Source: Hexactinellida sp. DTS-2022 (Eukaryota > Porifera > Hexactinellida). From it: a stretch of 64,000 nucleotides of DNA. Below the pieces are notes generated by a model that was given only the letters and a program-made list of their open reading frames with translations, was not told the origin of the DNA and made no database searches. The position numbers were made by a program, and so were the translations under genes. Below, piece by piece: positions 32,990 through 43,550 of this stretch (positions within the stretch are counted from its first letter, which is position 1; the number at the start of each line of letters is the position of its first letter). The stretch spans positions 4,464,001-4,528,000 of the forward strand of contig JAPNXP010000004.1 in the NCBI GenBank assembly GCA_028753945.1, written 5' to 3'.

Positions 32990-34325
32990 TTCATTGAGTT
33001 TTCAAGTTGGTTTGTTTTGACAAAAAGTGTCCGGCTACAAAAAGTGTCCGGCCGGACAGTTTTTGTCAAATTTAGCAAAAAATGTTGTTTTGACAAAAAG
33101 TGTCCGGCTACAAAAAATGTGCCCCGGATAGTTTTTGTCACATTTAGCAAAAAAGATTTGGCTACAAAAACTTAATATTTTTCTTATATTTTTCAGCATA
33201 TTACGCAAGAAAGAGAATCTGTGATAATACAGTAAATACGTATACTAGAAAATGACAAGTGAGAATCTAACTTTGTTTTAACACATCTAATAATCTAATA
33301 CAGTATAACCTTGATCATCCGAACCATGGCCTACTTAATATACGGCCGTGTATGTCACCGAGATGGCCAAAAAAATAGAAGGCCAGATTATAAATTTAAT
33401 TCTAAGCTAAACTATGCCTCCTATTGTTATTATTTGGGTTGTATATGGGGTAATCAACCATTGCGAGTCCAATGGAACCACTTTTGAGAATCTCAGATTT
33501 GTGGTTAAGCTGTTTAGGCGCCATTTAATGATGACACCACAAATATACTATATATACAATTCGAGTCTAAAAGAACTACGAGAAAATGAAGATATTTTGC
33601 TAATATGCTTAGTATACATTTCCGAATATATAATGAGAATGAATATATATAAACCAGCACTTATATACGTTTTATGGACAAAAATAGTAATTTGTAACTC
33701 GGATACTACTTGTATTTTAGCATGTGGTTGCTTTATAATTTTTTAGAATTTTTAGAATGTCGCCATTTTGTGATTTAGTAGCCTTTGGAGTGTGAAATTA
33801 TCCTTATTTTAGTATTCCTGTTATAAAATCATTAGAAATAATTAAGAAAATGAAATTTAGGATATTTGAAAATATTTTCATTTTACGATAAATTGTTACC
33901 GTCACCATTAAATGCCGCCTAAACAGCTTAACCACAAATCTGAGATTCTCAAAAGTGATTCCATTGGACTCGCAATGGTTGATTACCCCATATACAACCC
34001 AAATAATAACAATAGGAGGCATAGTTTAGCTTAGAATTAAATTTATAATCTGGCCTTCTATTTTTTTGGCCATCTCGGTGACATACACGGCCGTATATTA
34101 AGTAGGCCATGTCCGAACTCTTTGGGATTACTCAAAACAAGTTGGGATAATTAGGATAAACACATTGTATTAAATTAGCCAAGGGTTCCGGATAATCGAA
34201 AAATCCGGATATTCAGGATTGTATTTAGTGTTTGACAAAAACTGTCCGACCGGACAGTTTTTGTCAAAACAACATTTTTTGCTAAATTTGACAAAAACTG
34301 TCCGGCCGGGAAGTTTTTGTCAAAC
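32990..34325. mobile_element. Nested block of GTCCGG inverted-repeat elements in gypsy
   Basis: Outer blocks at 33005-33175 and 34225-34325 consist of TTTTGACAAAAA and GTCCGGCCGGAC units in inverted arrangement. They enclose a TA-target element (CAGTATAACCTTGATCATCC at 33300; TCAGGATTGTA ending at about 34227) that is itself split by the palindromic element at 33325-34109. The whole block separates gypsy RNase H from integrase. Confidence 0.65.
33325..34109. mobile_element. Palindromic element with ~215-bp arms
   Basis: Arms start CATGGCCTACTTAATATACG and are inverted at 33904-34109. TCCGAAC lies directly outside both ends (33318-33324 and 34110-34116), a 7-bp duplication. The centre (33530-33610) matches the start of the window. 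The 110-codon frame on plus and its 72-codon mirror on minus are the same arm read twice, not genes. Confidence 0.75.
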
Positions 34326-34329
34326 GCTC

Positions 34330-34791
34330 GGAGCTGCCTGCAAGTACTTCCAAAATTTTATACTAGCCGCGATTATTGCTCAACATTCGAGCTCCCATGC
34401 TGAATAGTTTTTCTGGGAAAATGTGAGCCCAGACGAAAAATATGCGATAGGTTTTAACAAGCCGGTTCCGTCCTCTTGGGATAGTATACCCTCAGCTGCT
34501 GTCACGGAAGCGTCTACCTGTAGCACAAACTCTGAACTCCAATTGGGGACAGCGCGAGTCACAGGTAGCTCAATCAGTTTATCCTTAAGTCCATGAAAAG
34601 CTCTCTCCTCGGCTGAGTCCCAAGTCCATTCGACAGAATCTCGCATTAGGCGGTGCAGCGACTCTGAACTGTCTGCAAATCCTTCATCGTGTTCTCGATA
34701 TCAATTCACTATCCCGAGAAATCTCGATAGTTCTTTCTTCGTCCTACGGCTGTCCACGTACTTATATTTTCGACGAGTCTGGGGTTGGACG
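34330..34791 (-). pseudogene. pol: Gypsy RT thumb/RNase H domain
   Basis: The minus-strand frame 34646-34380 reads WDSAEERAFHGLKDKL, FVLQVDASVTAAEGILSQ (the D of QVDAS is the first RNase H acidic residue), PIAYFSSGLTFSQKNYSAWE. Upstream, RTKKELSRFLGIVN with a following stop gives the usual RT-connection motif. Interrupted on the 5' side by the hAT element 34792-35810 and on the 3' side by the block at 32990-34325. Confidence 0.85.
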
Positions 34792-35810
34792 CATGGACGT
34801 CGCCACGGGGGGGCATAGGGGGGCTATGCCCCCCTGGTAGAAATCCTCGCCCCGGGGCAATGCCCCCCTTGGTAAAATATATTGAACTATTTTATTCCTC
34901 TGATTCATTGATGCTATTGAATTCAATTTAATGAGTTCCACTTTCCAACCCATTTGAGTCATATCCCTGTACGAGGCTCCAATTTTCCCCTGTACATTGG
35001 TCAAGATCCCTAGACACCTCAAATCTTTTTCTCGCTCGCTCTAAAATATAAATCTACAATTATATTGAAACGAATTACACTAACCAAAGCATTTATTATG
35101 TGTGTGTCATTATTCGACAAACAATCATAATTTATCCAAAACTAGTAATGCAAATACAAATTTATTATATCCCTGTAAGCCTGGATAGAACATCCAAAAT
35201 GGTTGAAATCCCTTTCCGCATGGGCGTAGCCAACAAAAAAACTTTGGGGGGACTCAAAAATCTTTGGGGGGGCCACTATTCAGATGAGTCATTACAATAC
35301 AGTGAGCGAACGCTCAATCTATCCTTATTCAAAGTTATTGTAGAAAATTTGGGGGGGGGCCCATGTAAAATTTTGGGGGGGGCCAGGCCCCCCCATGACT
35401 ACGCCCATGCCTGTACGGTTGACAGGGATGGACTGTTAGTAATCTAGATACGCCTTGTAGGATATTCCTAGTTATTTTGGCAACTTTTGTTCTAAATTCT
35501 AATCAACTGTTTTACAAACCCAATACACCTTTTACTTTAGAATGGTTACCTGACAAAATTGACTTTTTACTATCATTATAGCTAGAAGTTAAGCTATAGT
35601 ATTTGCTGTGGTTGCAAAATTTTATTGTCAATGTATTGATTTTTGTAGGCTACTTTTCATACTCTGCAGGACATTAAATTAGAAAGCTCCATTTTTATCG
35701 CCTAGTTTTTGGTAACTTAAACTGCTAGATCTAACACCAATATAATGTTTGCCCCCCCCCCTGGAAATTTCTATGCCCCCCCTAGATGAAAAATCCTGGC
35801 AACGTCCCTG
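34792..35810. mobile_element. hAT-like element in gypsy pol with perfect 8-bp duplication
   Basis: GTTGGACG occurs at 34784-34791 and 35811-35818. Ends CATGGACGTCGCCA and TGGCAACGTCCCTG are inverted. Removing the element and one duplicate rejoins the gypsy frame between RT and the RNase H connection. A second MITE is nested at 35219-35409. 1,019 bp with no recognisable transposase. Confidence 0.88.
35219..35409. mobile_element. hAT-like MITE, CATGGGCGTAG ends
   Basis: Ends CATGGGCGTAGCCA and GACTACGCCCATG. Flanking octamers CCTTTCCG (35211-35218) and CCTGTACG (35410-35417) agree at 6 of 8. The interior has runs of G (CTTTGGGGGG). 191 bp. Confidence 0.8.
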
Positions 35811-35818
35811 GTTGGACG

Positions 35819-36330
35819 GTGAGCTTCCTTTGAAATGATGAGTCGACAAACTCTCCTTCTGGATATCCAAAGGCGCACTTGTCTCGCCTAAGCTGGACAT
35901 TTGCATTTCTCAGTGCTTCTAAAGTTGCCATCAGGTTTCGAGAGTTGGCCCTTAAAATCTGTGGCTATACTCATATGTCATCGACGTAATGATCCGCTCG
36001 ATCGACGAGCTTGAGCGTCTCGTTCATTATACGCTGATAGGTTGATCCACTGTTTATATATCCGAAGGGCATTCTGTTAAACTCGAAAAGACCTTTTGGA
36101 GTAGTGAATGCAGTTTTATGCTTGTCCACTTCGCTTATCTCTATTGCACTATATATGCAGAAGCGCCGTCCCAAAAGAGATATAAGTGTCTTCGTACTTT
36201 CTCTCAAGAATATATTTTGGGTGAGGCATGGGATAAGAATATGTACGGGTTACATTGTTCGATTTCCTGTAATCGACGCAGAAACTTCTACTCCCGTCAT
36301 GTTTAGTAACTAACAGGACTCTACTTGCCC
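35819..36330 (-). pseudogene. pol: Gypsy reverse transcriptase core
   Basis: On the minus strand: VTKHDGSRSFCVDYRK, then KTAFTTPKGLFEFNRMPFGY, and the catalytic YVDD at 35977-35988, followed by NANVQLRRDKCAFGYP-like sequence to 35819. A frameshift lies near 36150-36200 and a stop follows YVDDI. Both ends are cut by insertions with visible target duplications. Confidence 0.88.
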
Positions 36331-36988
36331 TGTCACGAAAAAATTGGTCCGGGCCAAAACTGGTCCGGTCGGAACAATTTTGGCTCGGCCAAAAATGGTC
36401 CGGGACCAATTTTGGCCTGCCATAAATGGTCCTAGCTTGCTAAAATAGGTCCGGCCTAAACTTTTTGCCAGATCGCACTAAAGTTGCTATAACAAACCTC
36501 CCACTAGTGCGAAATTGTATAGGACGATCAATTATTAAATTGAAAATGTATCTTTTTCTAATTGTCTACTATGGTTCAGGGGAAAAAGGAGTCCCTTATA
36601 AGTATGAAGGCATGAATAATAGTGAAAAGAATTGGTTTTGTAATTGTGATATATGGAGTTACGGTGTAAAGAATCAACTTTGTAATTGTGTATTATTGAC
36701 TATTGTGAAAACATTTGCATCTCTATGTATTCTTGTGTTGATGAATGATAAAAAGCTCTATGATTATTGTCTTGGAATGGCTGCCAAAAACTGGTCCGGC
36801 GGGGACCACCTTTGGCCAATGGGGATCGCCTTTGGCGACCAAAACTGGTCCGGCCGGACCATTTTTGGCGACCAAAGCTAGTCCGACCGGACCATTTATG
36901 GCCGGCCAAAATTGGTCCCGGACCAGTTTTGGCAGTCAAAAGTGGTCCGGCCGGACCACTTTTGACCCGGACCAATTTTGGCGTGACA
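36331..36988. mobile_element. TGTCACG-ended element of the GGTCCGGCCGGACC family
   Basis: Terminal repeats TGTCACGAAAAAATTGGTCC and GGACCAATTTTGGCGTGACA. A 4-bp duplication GCCC flanks it (36327-36330, 36989-36992). Deleting it with one GCCC rejoins gypsy codons ISPWA|SRVLLVT, which confirms both boundaries. The arms are tandem GGTCCGGCCGGACC/TTTTGGC units. The 138-codon plus-strand frame and its neighbours here have no recognisable domain. Superfamily unassigned. Confidence 0.88.
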
Positions 36989-37320
36989 GCCCAAGGTGAG
37001 ATCGATCTTCGAGAGATTGGATTGGAAAGCATTTCCGATACTTGGCGCATAAGTTCCTCTTCGAACGAAGGCGCCGCTGGGAAGATGTTATGTTTTATTG
37101 GTTGAGCATTTCCAGTATTAATAATGTGTAAAACTGCCTAACCCGGAGTGGGCTTTTGGGTTGGCTGCGAAGACGTCAGAATATTCGAGCAAAAGTGTTC
37201 GCAGTGAGTTTCCTGGAACAGTTGTTAGATCAGGGTTGAGATTCTCACTCAATTCTTCAGGTGCCACGTTTCTCTTTACAGTATATCAAGTTTATATTCT
37301 GAGTGATTATAAGAAACATG
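36989..37320 (-). pseudogene. pol: Gypsy PR-RT linker region
   Basis: The minus strand reads VAPEELSENLNPDLTTVPGN, LRTLLLEYSDVFAANPKAHS (a typical 'L..Y.DVFA' linker before RT) and, after a stop, RQVSEMLSNPISRRSISPWA. It links the protease piece beyond the hAT element at 37329-37820 with RT. Confidence 0.8.
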
Positions 37321-37328
37321 CTCTAGTG

Positions 37329-37820
37329 CACATCGGGGCAAAGTGCGGCTCGCTGGACAAATTTCTGCAGCCCGCGAGAGTTGTTTCAAATTATACTGAA
37401 TGCGGCCCGCTGAACTTTACATAGCACTTTTAGAATCAATCCCTCATAGCTGATGCGTTCACCACGCCGGTACACGGTTAATACTTAGTGTTCAGACATG
37501 CTAAATTTGCCATCCCTTGTCACCTACTACAATGAATAGTTCGTGATGAATAGTTTATAATCAATAGTCACCCACGATTAATTGGTGGTAATGAATTGTT
37601 CGTGATGAATGGCCTTGCTTCCGCTAAAGTTGGGTCAATTTTATTTGTATAAATAACAGACTAACCGACTTTGTTAATATAACATTTATAATTTTATCTC
37701 TTTGTGTATTAGCGAAAATGAAGATGATAGTAGCAGAATATACCCTCAAATTTTTTCGGCCCGCTAAGTTAGCCTAAAATTTCACAACGGCCCGAAACAG
37801 AACCTTTTTTCCCACCCCTG
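37329..37820. mobile_element. hAT-like element with perfect 8-bp duplication in gypsy
   Basis: CTCTAGTG flanks both sides (37321-37328, 37821-37828). Ends CACATCGGGGCAAAGTGCGG and TTTTTTCCCACCCCTG are only loosely inverted; sub-ends share GCGGCCCG/CGGCCCG. It interrupts the gypsy protease reading frame. 492 bp. Confidence 0.85.
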
Positions 37821-37828
37821 CTCTAGTG

Positions 37829-38050
37829 GGTGGTTCGCCTCCTTGAATAGCAATTTGATGGTGTTTCCAAATGTCGCCGATACGGATTTGATTATCCAGC
37901 CAATTGAATTTCACTATTCCAAATTTTGAAAGTAAATCTCTTCCCAATATACAAGTGTTTTGAGCTCCGAGTAGCACATATTCAATTTCACGGGTACCTT
38001 GACTGGCTCCTGAGATAAACGTATATTTCACTTGTCTCAGGTTGCGAACA
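37829..38050 (-). pseudogene. pol: Gypsy aspartic protease, C-terminal part
   Basis: The minus strand reads FISGASQGTREIEYVLLG, then CILGRDLLSKFGIVKFNW, the flap and ILGRDxL motif near the end of retropepsins. The catalytic D[TS]GA lies upstream and is not visible, so the 5' part of the element, including gag, is missing or unrecognisable beyond 38050. Confidence 0.75.
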
Positions 38051-38780
38051 GTTTATATGTCGAGTCCCCCCCCTCCCTTCAAGAATTAGCAAAGTGTATT
38101 TACTCGCATACCTGCCAATCTAGTTGAGTTATATCCCTGTTCGCTGTTCCAGTTTCCTCTGTATATTGCCCAAATTCCCTCAGAACCTACAAAGTTTTTT
38201 CTCGCTCGCTAAGCTCGCTCTTCTGTAGAATCCATATACACTTATATACAAAGTAATACACTGACAAATACATTGCATTCACGTTGTGACAATACAAAAT
38301 GCATATGGCAAAGTTATAATTATTAAGTTTGACATTAATCAAATTAATCACTTAGATTGGAGAAAACATGGAGTCAATCCGAGAAAATCTTTATAATTAA
38401 AACTCGATTGTTGTGTGTGTGTGTGTTTGTGTGATAAACTAACTTCCAATCGTAATAATAGGTAAACAGGTATGCTGAATACGAATTTCGCATTTACACA
38501 TTTCTTATATGAGTAATAATTGTTGTTATTTACAAAAATCGGTAAACAAATTATTGAAAATGAACCTAGAGCCCAACTTCACAGAAACTTAGAAAAGGGA
38601 GCCAAGTATGCTGATTACAAATTCAATTTTTTTAAATTTTTAATGTAAATTTCATTGTCTATTGAAAAGAGCGAGATCGAAGGGCTCGTAGTACTGTACA
38701 GCTGAACTAATAGTATTTTTTGGCGACCAAATAGTAGTAAATTTGGTTGAGATATTCGGTTGAACTTTAGGTCCACCAGA
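38050..38780. repeat. Dispersed-repeat fragments
   Basis: Bases 38110-38225 match a repeat at 34950-35045 (ATATCCCTGT... CTCGCTCGCT). Bases 38398-38570 are a single copy of the start and 145-bp unit of the Helitron-like element at 51792-52740 (CTCGATTGTTGTGTG, GGTAAACAGGTATGCTGAA). No gene seen. Confidence 0.6.
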
Positions 38781-38782
38781 TA

Positions 38783-39530
38783 CAGGCATCCCTCTTTTTA
38801 CGCGGTAGATGCGTTCCTTGAAAAGCCCGCGTAAAACGAAATCGCGTAAAAAAAACGGTCTATTCTCATAGTAACACATATTAAACCAATAGATGCGTTT
38901 CCAAATATTATCAACATAGAATAATATTTTAAATACCTAGTGATTAAACACTGAAACCTCCAACATCCGGACCTCTCAGATAACCAAGGTTTCCGTGTGT
39001 ATGTTAATCCCATATTAATTCCCATGAGATTTCCAATATGGGATTGGAATGGAAATTATTTAAACCTATGGGAATCCTGATATAAACCAACTTGTGAGAA
39101 TACTTGGGAATTCCCATAGAAAGGGTATTGTGTTGTGAAGGGAATTAAAATTAGCTTCGCACCGCAACCCTACACCTTCGGATACCTCCCACAACGGGTA
39201 TCTTTAGTGTGTTTAGTGAAGCAAATATGTATTCATTTGACCAATAATATATTTGGATGAACTTACTATATGACAAATACAAATCCCTAACTATCTACTA
39301 TCCATAAATCATCATTTTTTGTTTTTATGGAAATGTAGAACCGCTTTGTTACAACTAAATATTATATATTATCTAAATCTCCATAAAAAAGAGAATTAAA
39401 CGTATTAAAATAATAGATAAACCGCGTAAAACGAGTTGAGGATCGCGTAAAAAAAGTTTTGGTCATAAAAAATTCTCCCGCGTAAAACGAAAACGCGTTA
39501 AAAAAAACCGCGTAAAACGAGGTATTACTG
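38783..39530. mobile_element. Tigger/pogo-like element, CAGGCATCCCTC family
   Basis: Ends CAGGCATCCCTCTTTTTACG and CGTAAAACGAGGTATTACTG are flanked by TA (38781-38782, 39531-39532). Motif CGCGTAAAACGA recurs near both ends. The middle (about 38965-39320) holds foreign sequence. No transposase frame survives. Confidence 0.8.
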
Positions 39531-39599
39531 TAGTTATATTTCGTAAACAAAATATATTAGGACAGCAAAATGTCCACAAACTGATGTTTGAAATATTTA

Positions 39600-39792
39600 G
39601 GTGCAAACTGGGTTTTATCATACAAGATGAGACAATTTTTCGATTGTTAAAAGGAGCTCACATAGTTTAAGCCCTTAATGCTCTGAAGTTTAAACCAGTT
39701 ATTGACTAGAATAGTTACAGATTTGATTATATTTTTCGATGTTGCGTATTCGTGTTAAATGAATTTAATATTCATTTGTAGAACACTGTACA
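39600..39792 (+). promoter_or_regulatory. Conserved upstream region of NHL gene
   Basis: Bases 39612-39700 (TTATCATACAAGATGAGACA, CCCTTAATGCTCTGA) match the minus-strand region upstream of the NHL gene at 10607-11854 (about 11955-12040). Just before the start codon, TTCATTTGTAG|AACACTGTACA looks like a 3' splice site and is conserved in three copies, suggesting a 5'UTR intron. No clear TATA box was identified. Confidence 0.5.
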
Positions 39793-41040
39793 ATGGCTAG
39801 TGCTTATGGTGTGGGAGAAGAGAGCTTCCTCTCTCACGTGGAGAGAGTGCGTAGCGAGATACACACTAAGTTCATAAGAGCTCACGAGCTGCTACAGGCT
39901 AGAGAAGCCTATCTGTTAGCAGAGTTACAGAGATTGGTATATGAGTACACGGGAGAGGGAATAACTCAACAAATCAAAGAACTTTCCCATTCGAAGGAGG
40001 TTCTCAGAGACGCTCTCAAGGGAAATGAGAACAAACTTATCTTTGAGCAAAGTGCTGCTCCTATTGATGCATGCATTAAAGAATATGAAACAAAACTCCG
40101 AAAAGCAAAAGATAGCTACAAGAGTGTGTCATTGGAATGGGATGTGGAGCTGGAGAAGAAACTGAGTGTAGCAGGTGAGATACGACTTAATGGTGTGAAA
40201 GAAGGAATACGAGACTACAAGCAGATAGGAGATCCTGTTGCGGTGTTTGGGAAACATAACAAGAAAAGGTCTTCTTCACTTGGTGTTTTCTGTTATCCAG
40301 CTGGTATAGCTGTTAATCATGTGAATAATAATATTTACATTTGTGATGGAGGTAATCATCGTGTTCAAGTTTATAGCAAATCGTTTGAATTTGTATTCCA
40401 ATTCAGTGTAGAGATGAACACACCAGTTGGCATTTGTATAAAGCAGAACAAAGCATATGTCACACAGTATAGCTCTCATTGTCTCAATGTATATTCTATT
40501 AAAGGGAAATATCGCAACTCAATTGGGAAGAAAGGAAAGAAAGAATTATACTTTGACAGACCAGGAGGACTTGATATTTCCACTGACAGAGATAGAATAT
40601 ATATAGCTGAATATGGAAATGCTAGAATTCAATGTTTGAATTTAAATCTCAAATTCAACTCTTTTATTAATGATATTTATGGAGCTATAGATGTCAAACT
40701 AACTTCTGATGAGATTGTGGTATTGTCTCTTCGTAATCTCTGTGTGTCTCTATACACATATTCTCATCAATTGATTCGGGAGATGATTCCTATTGGTAAA
40801 GATAATCCAGTTGGTACACCTTCTTCTTTCATTCTCGATAAATCTTTGAATATTCTTATTACCGACTTTACTAGGCATTGTGTTTGTATCTTCTCTTTTG
40901 GAGGTGGGTTGATCCACAGATTCGGGAAAGAAGGAGAAAAGAGAGGAGAATTCATAATGCCAAAGGGAATAACATTCGACATAGAAGGAAGAATTATAGT
41001 CACATCTGATAACCCCGAACATTGCATTCAATTATTTTGA
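39793..41040 (+). CDS. Coiled-coil + NHL beta-propeller protein (415 aa)
   Basis: Intact single-exon frame, the same length as the copy at 10607-11854 and similar throughout. Residues 1-130 are a charged coiled coil (LLQAREAYLLAELQRL). The segment from about 60 to 110 (QQIKELSHSKEVLRDALKGN) is the most different between copies. The linker SVSLEWDVELEKKLSVAGEI is nearly invariant. The propeller starts at about 165 with blades CYPAGIAVNHVNNNIYICDG, TPVGICIKQNKAYVTQYS, GGLDISTDRDRIYIAEYGNA, FILDKSLNILITDF and PKGITFDIEGRIIVTS, ending CIQLF. No RING, B-box, signal peptide or membrane segment, so a cytoplasmic oligomeric propeller is inferred. Contrast between a variable coiled coil and a conserved linker hints at diversification of pairing specificity. 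Function unknown; NHL propellers of other animals bind RNA or partner proteins. Confidence 0.92.
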   Translation: MASAYGVGEESFLSHVERVRSEIHTKFIRAHELLQAREAYLLAELQRLVYEYTGEGITQQIKELSHSKEVLRDALKGNENKLIFEQSAAPIDACIKEYETKLRKAKDSYKSVSLEWDVELEKKLSVAGEIRLNGVKEGIRDYKQIGDPVAVFGKHNKKRSSSLGVFCYPAGIAVNHVNNNIYICDGGNHRVQVYSKSFEFVFQFSVEMNTPVGICIKQNKAYVTQYSSHCLNVYSIKGKYRNSIGKKGKKELYFDRPGGLDISTDRDRIYIAEYGNARIQCLNLNLKFNSFINDIYGAIDVKLTSDEIVVLSLRNLCVSLYTYSHQLIREMIPIGKDNPVGTPSSFILDKSLNILITDFTRHCVCIFSFGGGLIHRFGKEGEKRGEFIMPKGITFDIEGRIIVTSDNPEHCIQLF

Positions 41041-43100
41041 ATACTGACATTAGCTACATTTTTACATTTCCTTTCCTTACCTTTTTCTACTTTCCTATTC
41101 CTTACCTAAATTGTACTTGTATTGAGACCACCTGAATTCTTTATAATTGTTTGTTAACTTTGAATTGGATTAGTTGTGTATGCTATTCGAAAAATATTTG
41201 TGTAAACTCTAAACTTGATGCAACGTGTTCTGATGTACGCATAGAGTTCTATAGGAGGTGTATTATGCAAAACTAAGCACTCATGTAATTACTGGCTCAC
41301 TACTGTGTTATCGGCACAATAAAACATGTTTGTAACCAGTAATGTTATTTGTCAGTTTTGTTCTTATAACCGATATCCACTATTTCACATATTATTCCTT
41401 CGAATTATATGGTCACCACGATACTTTGCCTTACCCGTTCAAACACACTCCTAATATTAATTAATTAATTACTGTATTGTAAAATTTTATTTTAAGTAAG
41501 CTTATTCTATTTTGCAACCGAGTTACTCATTTCCTATTTATTAATGCTTGTGCTATGTGAGTGTGTTAATGTCCTAAACACCAGCCCCCTAATTAAGCTT
41601 AATGTTATACATATGTACATTAGATGGGCCAACTCATTGTTTCAATTGTATAACATTATTAGAATTGCCCTGACTCGAAAATCCTCCAAAAATCTTAACT
41701 TTTAAGAGGCCATATCCTATACAATTTGGACCAGATTAGGTGTTCAAAAGTTGGAGGGTAGACACTGTAAAACAATGGGAAATTTGGGGAAATTAACCAA
41801 CAATATAGGACATCTCTTCATGAATAAATTCAATTAATTTGATTTGTCCATATAAAATCTATAGCTAGGGTCCACAAGATATATATAGAGTGCTGTATGC
41901 GTACAAATTAAAAATAAAATACTCGCTTGTGGACTGCAAATATATTATAGAGCCATATTGTGGCTAGAACAATTGCTATTAGGAAAGCACCACTGTATAC
42001 GCCTTAGGGGTCCAAATGTGTTGGGATTGCCTAATACAGATGCGGATCTAGCTTCCTGGAATAAAGGAGCGGGTCAATTCTAATTTAGCGAGCAGACTGC
42101 CATGTTCATTATTTTCAAAGATTCAAAGCATTTAATATATTGAGAGATCTATTCTGGCAACGCCTGGAGCGACACTGCTATGCTCTAAATTAATAGTTAC
42201 ACGCTATTCTCTCTAATAGTCCACCGGTGGGTAACTATTAGACTATTAGAGATTATGGACTATTACAGGATGAGATATATAAATAGTTGATTTGGACAAG
42301 TAAATAAATAGGACTATTATAAAAGTGGAGATGTTGTTTCAATTTAGGATTGCCGTGATTCAGAGGCGGCGCCAGGGGGGGGGGGGGAGGGGGGGGAGCT
42401 CGAGCCCCCCCTGGAGGTGCAATAGAATATCATCCTCATAAGGATGTTACAACCTCTCAACGAGCTTGTGATATAGAAATTACATTTATGTTGCCCCTGT
42501 ACCTTTGAATTAGAATGAATATTTGAAAAATGAAAGCATATACATAGTAATTGGAATTCATTTGTTTTCATTTGAATCATTTCGTAATCACTAATTCGCT
42601 ATCTAAATTATATAATTCATTAAAAAATGGCGAATAATTTTTATTTATTCTAATTATGAAATTTTCAAGTATTCCTAAATGCCTTCACCGCTGTACCAAT
42701 CGACAATTCCCTCCTCTGCTGTAGCTCCTTTATTACTAAATTACTACTTTTGACCCCATTTAGCGGAGTAATCTATTAACCGGTGGCTCTATTAAGCGGA
42801 GTCGACTGTATTAATTAATTGCGCTGAAACAACTTAAACTTTAATAAACTCTTAATTAATTACAACTAGAAATATTCAAGTTTCGGTAATTCTCTTTGCC
42901 AACTTTCACTACTGTCTTTGCCATTCTAAATAAAATATTTATGTTTGCATATCATATTTCCTTTACATGAATTTTGTAATTTCTTCGCCTAATGATATAT
43001 AAACTGAATTAATATTATTTAATTCAACTTTCCAGGACCATTATAAATATTTATTTAATTACAATACACATAATACGTATATTTAAGTTACGAATATTAT
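41041..43100. other. Gene-free interval with repeat relics
   Basis: Bases 41366-41380 are a relic of the CAGTAGATGCCGG element end. Bases 42358-42412 carry a lone hAT-like end (CAGAGGCGGCGCCAGGGG) running into long G tracts, 42745-42812 a right end of the AAGCGGAG family (ending GTCGACTGTA). The rest is unclassified AT-rich DNA. Confidence 0.5.
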
Positions 43101-43146
43101 TAATAAACTCTCCTATTATTATTCTAGTGTTTGTTGTGCTAATTTA

Positions 43147-43290
43147 ATAACACATAATCTGTATGCCATTTTCCACTATAAATCTCGTTCCATTCAGAAT
43201 TGAAATAGTGTGGAGATACCAAATATTCATTAGCTTCTCCAAGATAAGAAGTTGACAAAGGTTGTACAGATTCTGAATAGAAACTGAACC
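43147..43290 (-). other. Possible terminal exon
   Basis: One minus-strand frame reads SFYSESVQPLSTSYLGEANE, YLVSPHYFNSEWNEIYSGKW, HTDYVLLN then stop, with a protein-like composition. An acceptor-like TTTGGTTCAG precedes it. It may be the 3' exon of the glycosyltransferase-like gene at 43536-43988, with a Helitron-like insertion in the intron between. No domain recognised. Confidence 0.3.
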
Positions 43291-43339
43291 AAACCGATAT
43301 TTATTGTTCAAACCAGTTTGTATAGTAACCATAGAAACA

Positions 43340-43550
43340 GTGATGGTATGCAGGTGCTTTTTTAACTATCTCAAGATTGGATTTGTCATGCTGCATCTTC
43401 TTAACCCAAGTGATGAAGTTTTTCCAATAAACAAAATAACCCCTGTATACAAATTTTTAGCTTTCTGGGACTCGTAGACTTTCCAATTAATTACGAACAA
43501 ACATCCACACAAACACACAGACAACAATTCCGCTTTTAATTAGTATACAT
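43340..43550 (-). mobile_element. Helitron-like 5' end, AATTAAAAGCGGAA family
   Basis: The minus strand reads GTATACTAATTAAAAGCGGA followed by a (TGTG)n run and GTCTACGAGTCCCAGAAAGC. The same terminal block occurs at 58251-58320 and 58590-58735. It lies where the glycosyltransferase-like frame stops. Confidence 0.6.

Noticed and set aside
33414-34022. Two similar frames on opposite strands as paralogous small proteins
   Set aside because: They are the two arms of one inverted repeat, so the identity is forced by the DNA structure.
36465-36881. 138-codon plus-strand frame as a gene
   Set aside because: It lies wholly inside the TGTCACG element, and its C-terminal part is the GGTCCGG repeat read as protein (NWSG, GDQ repeats).
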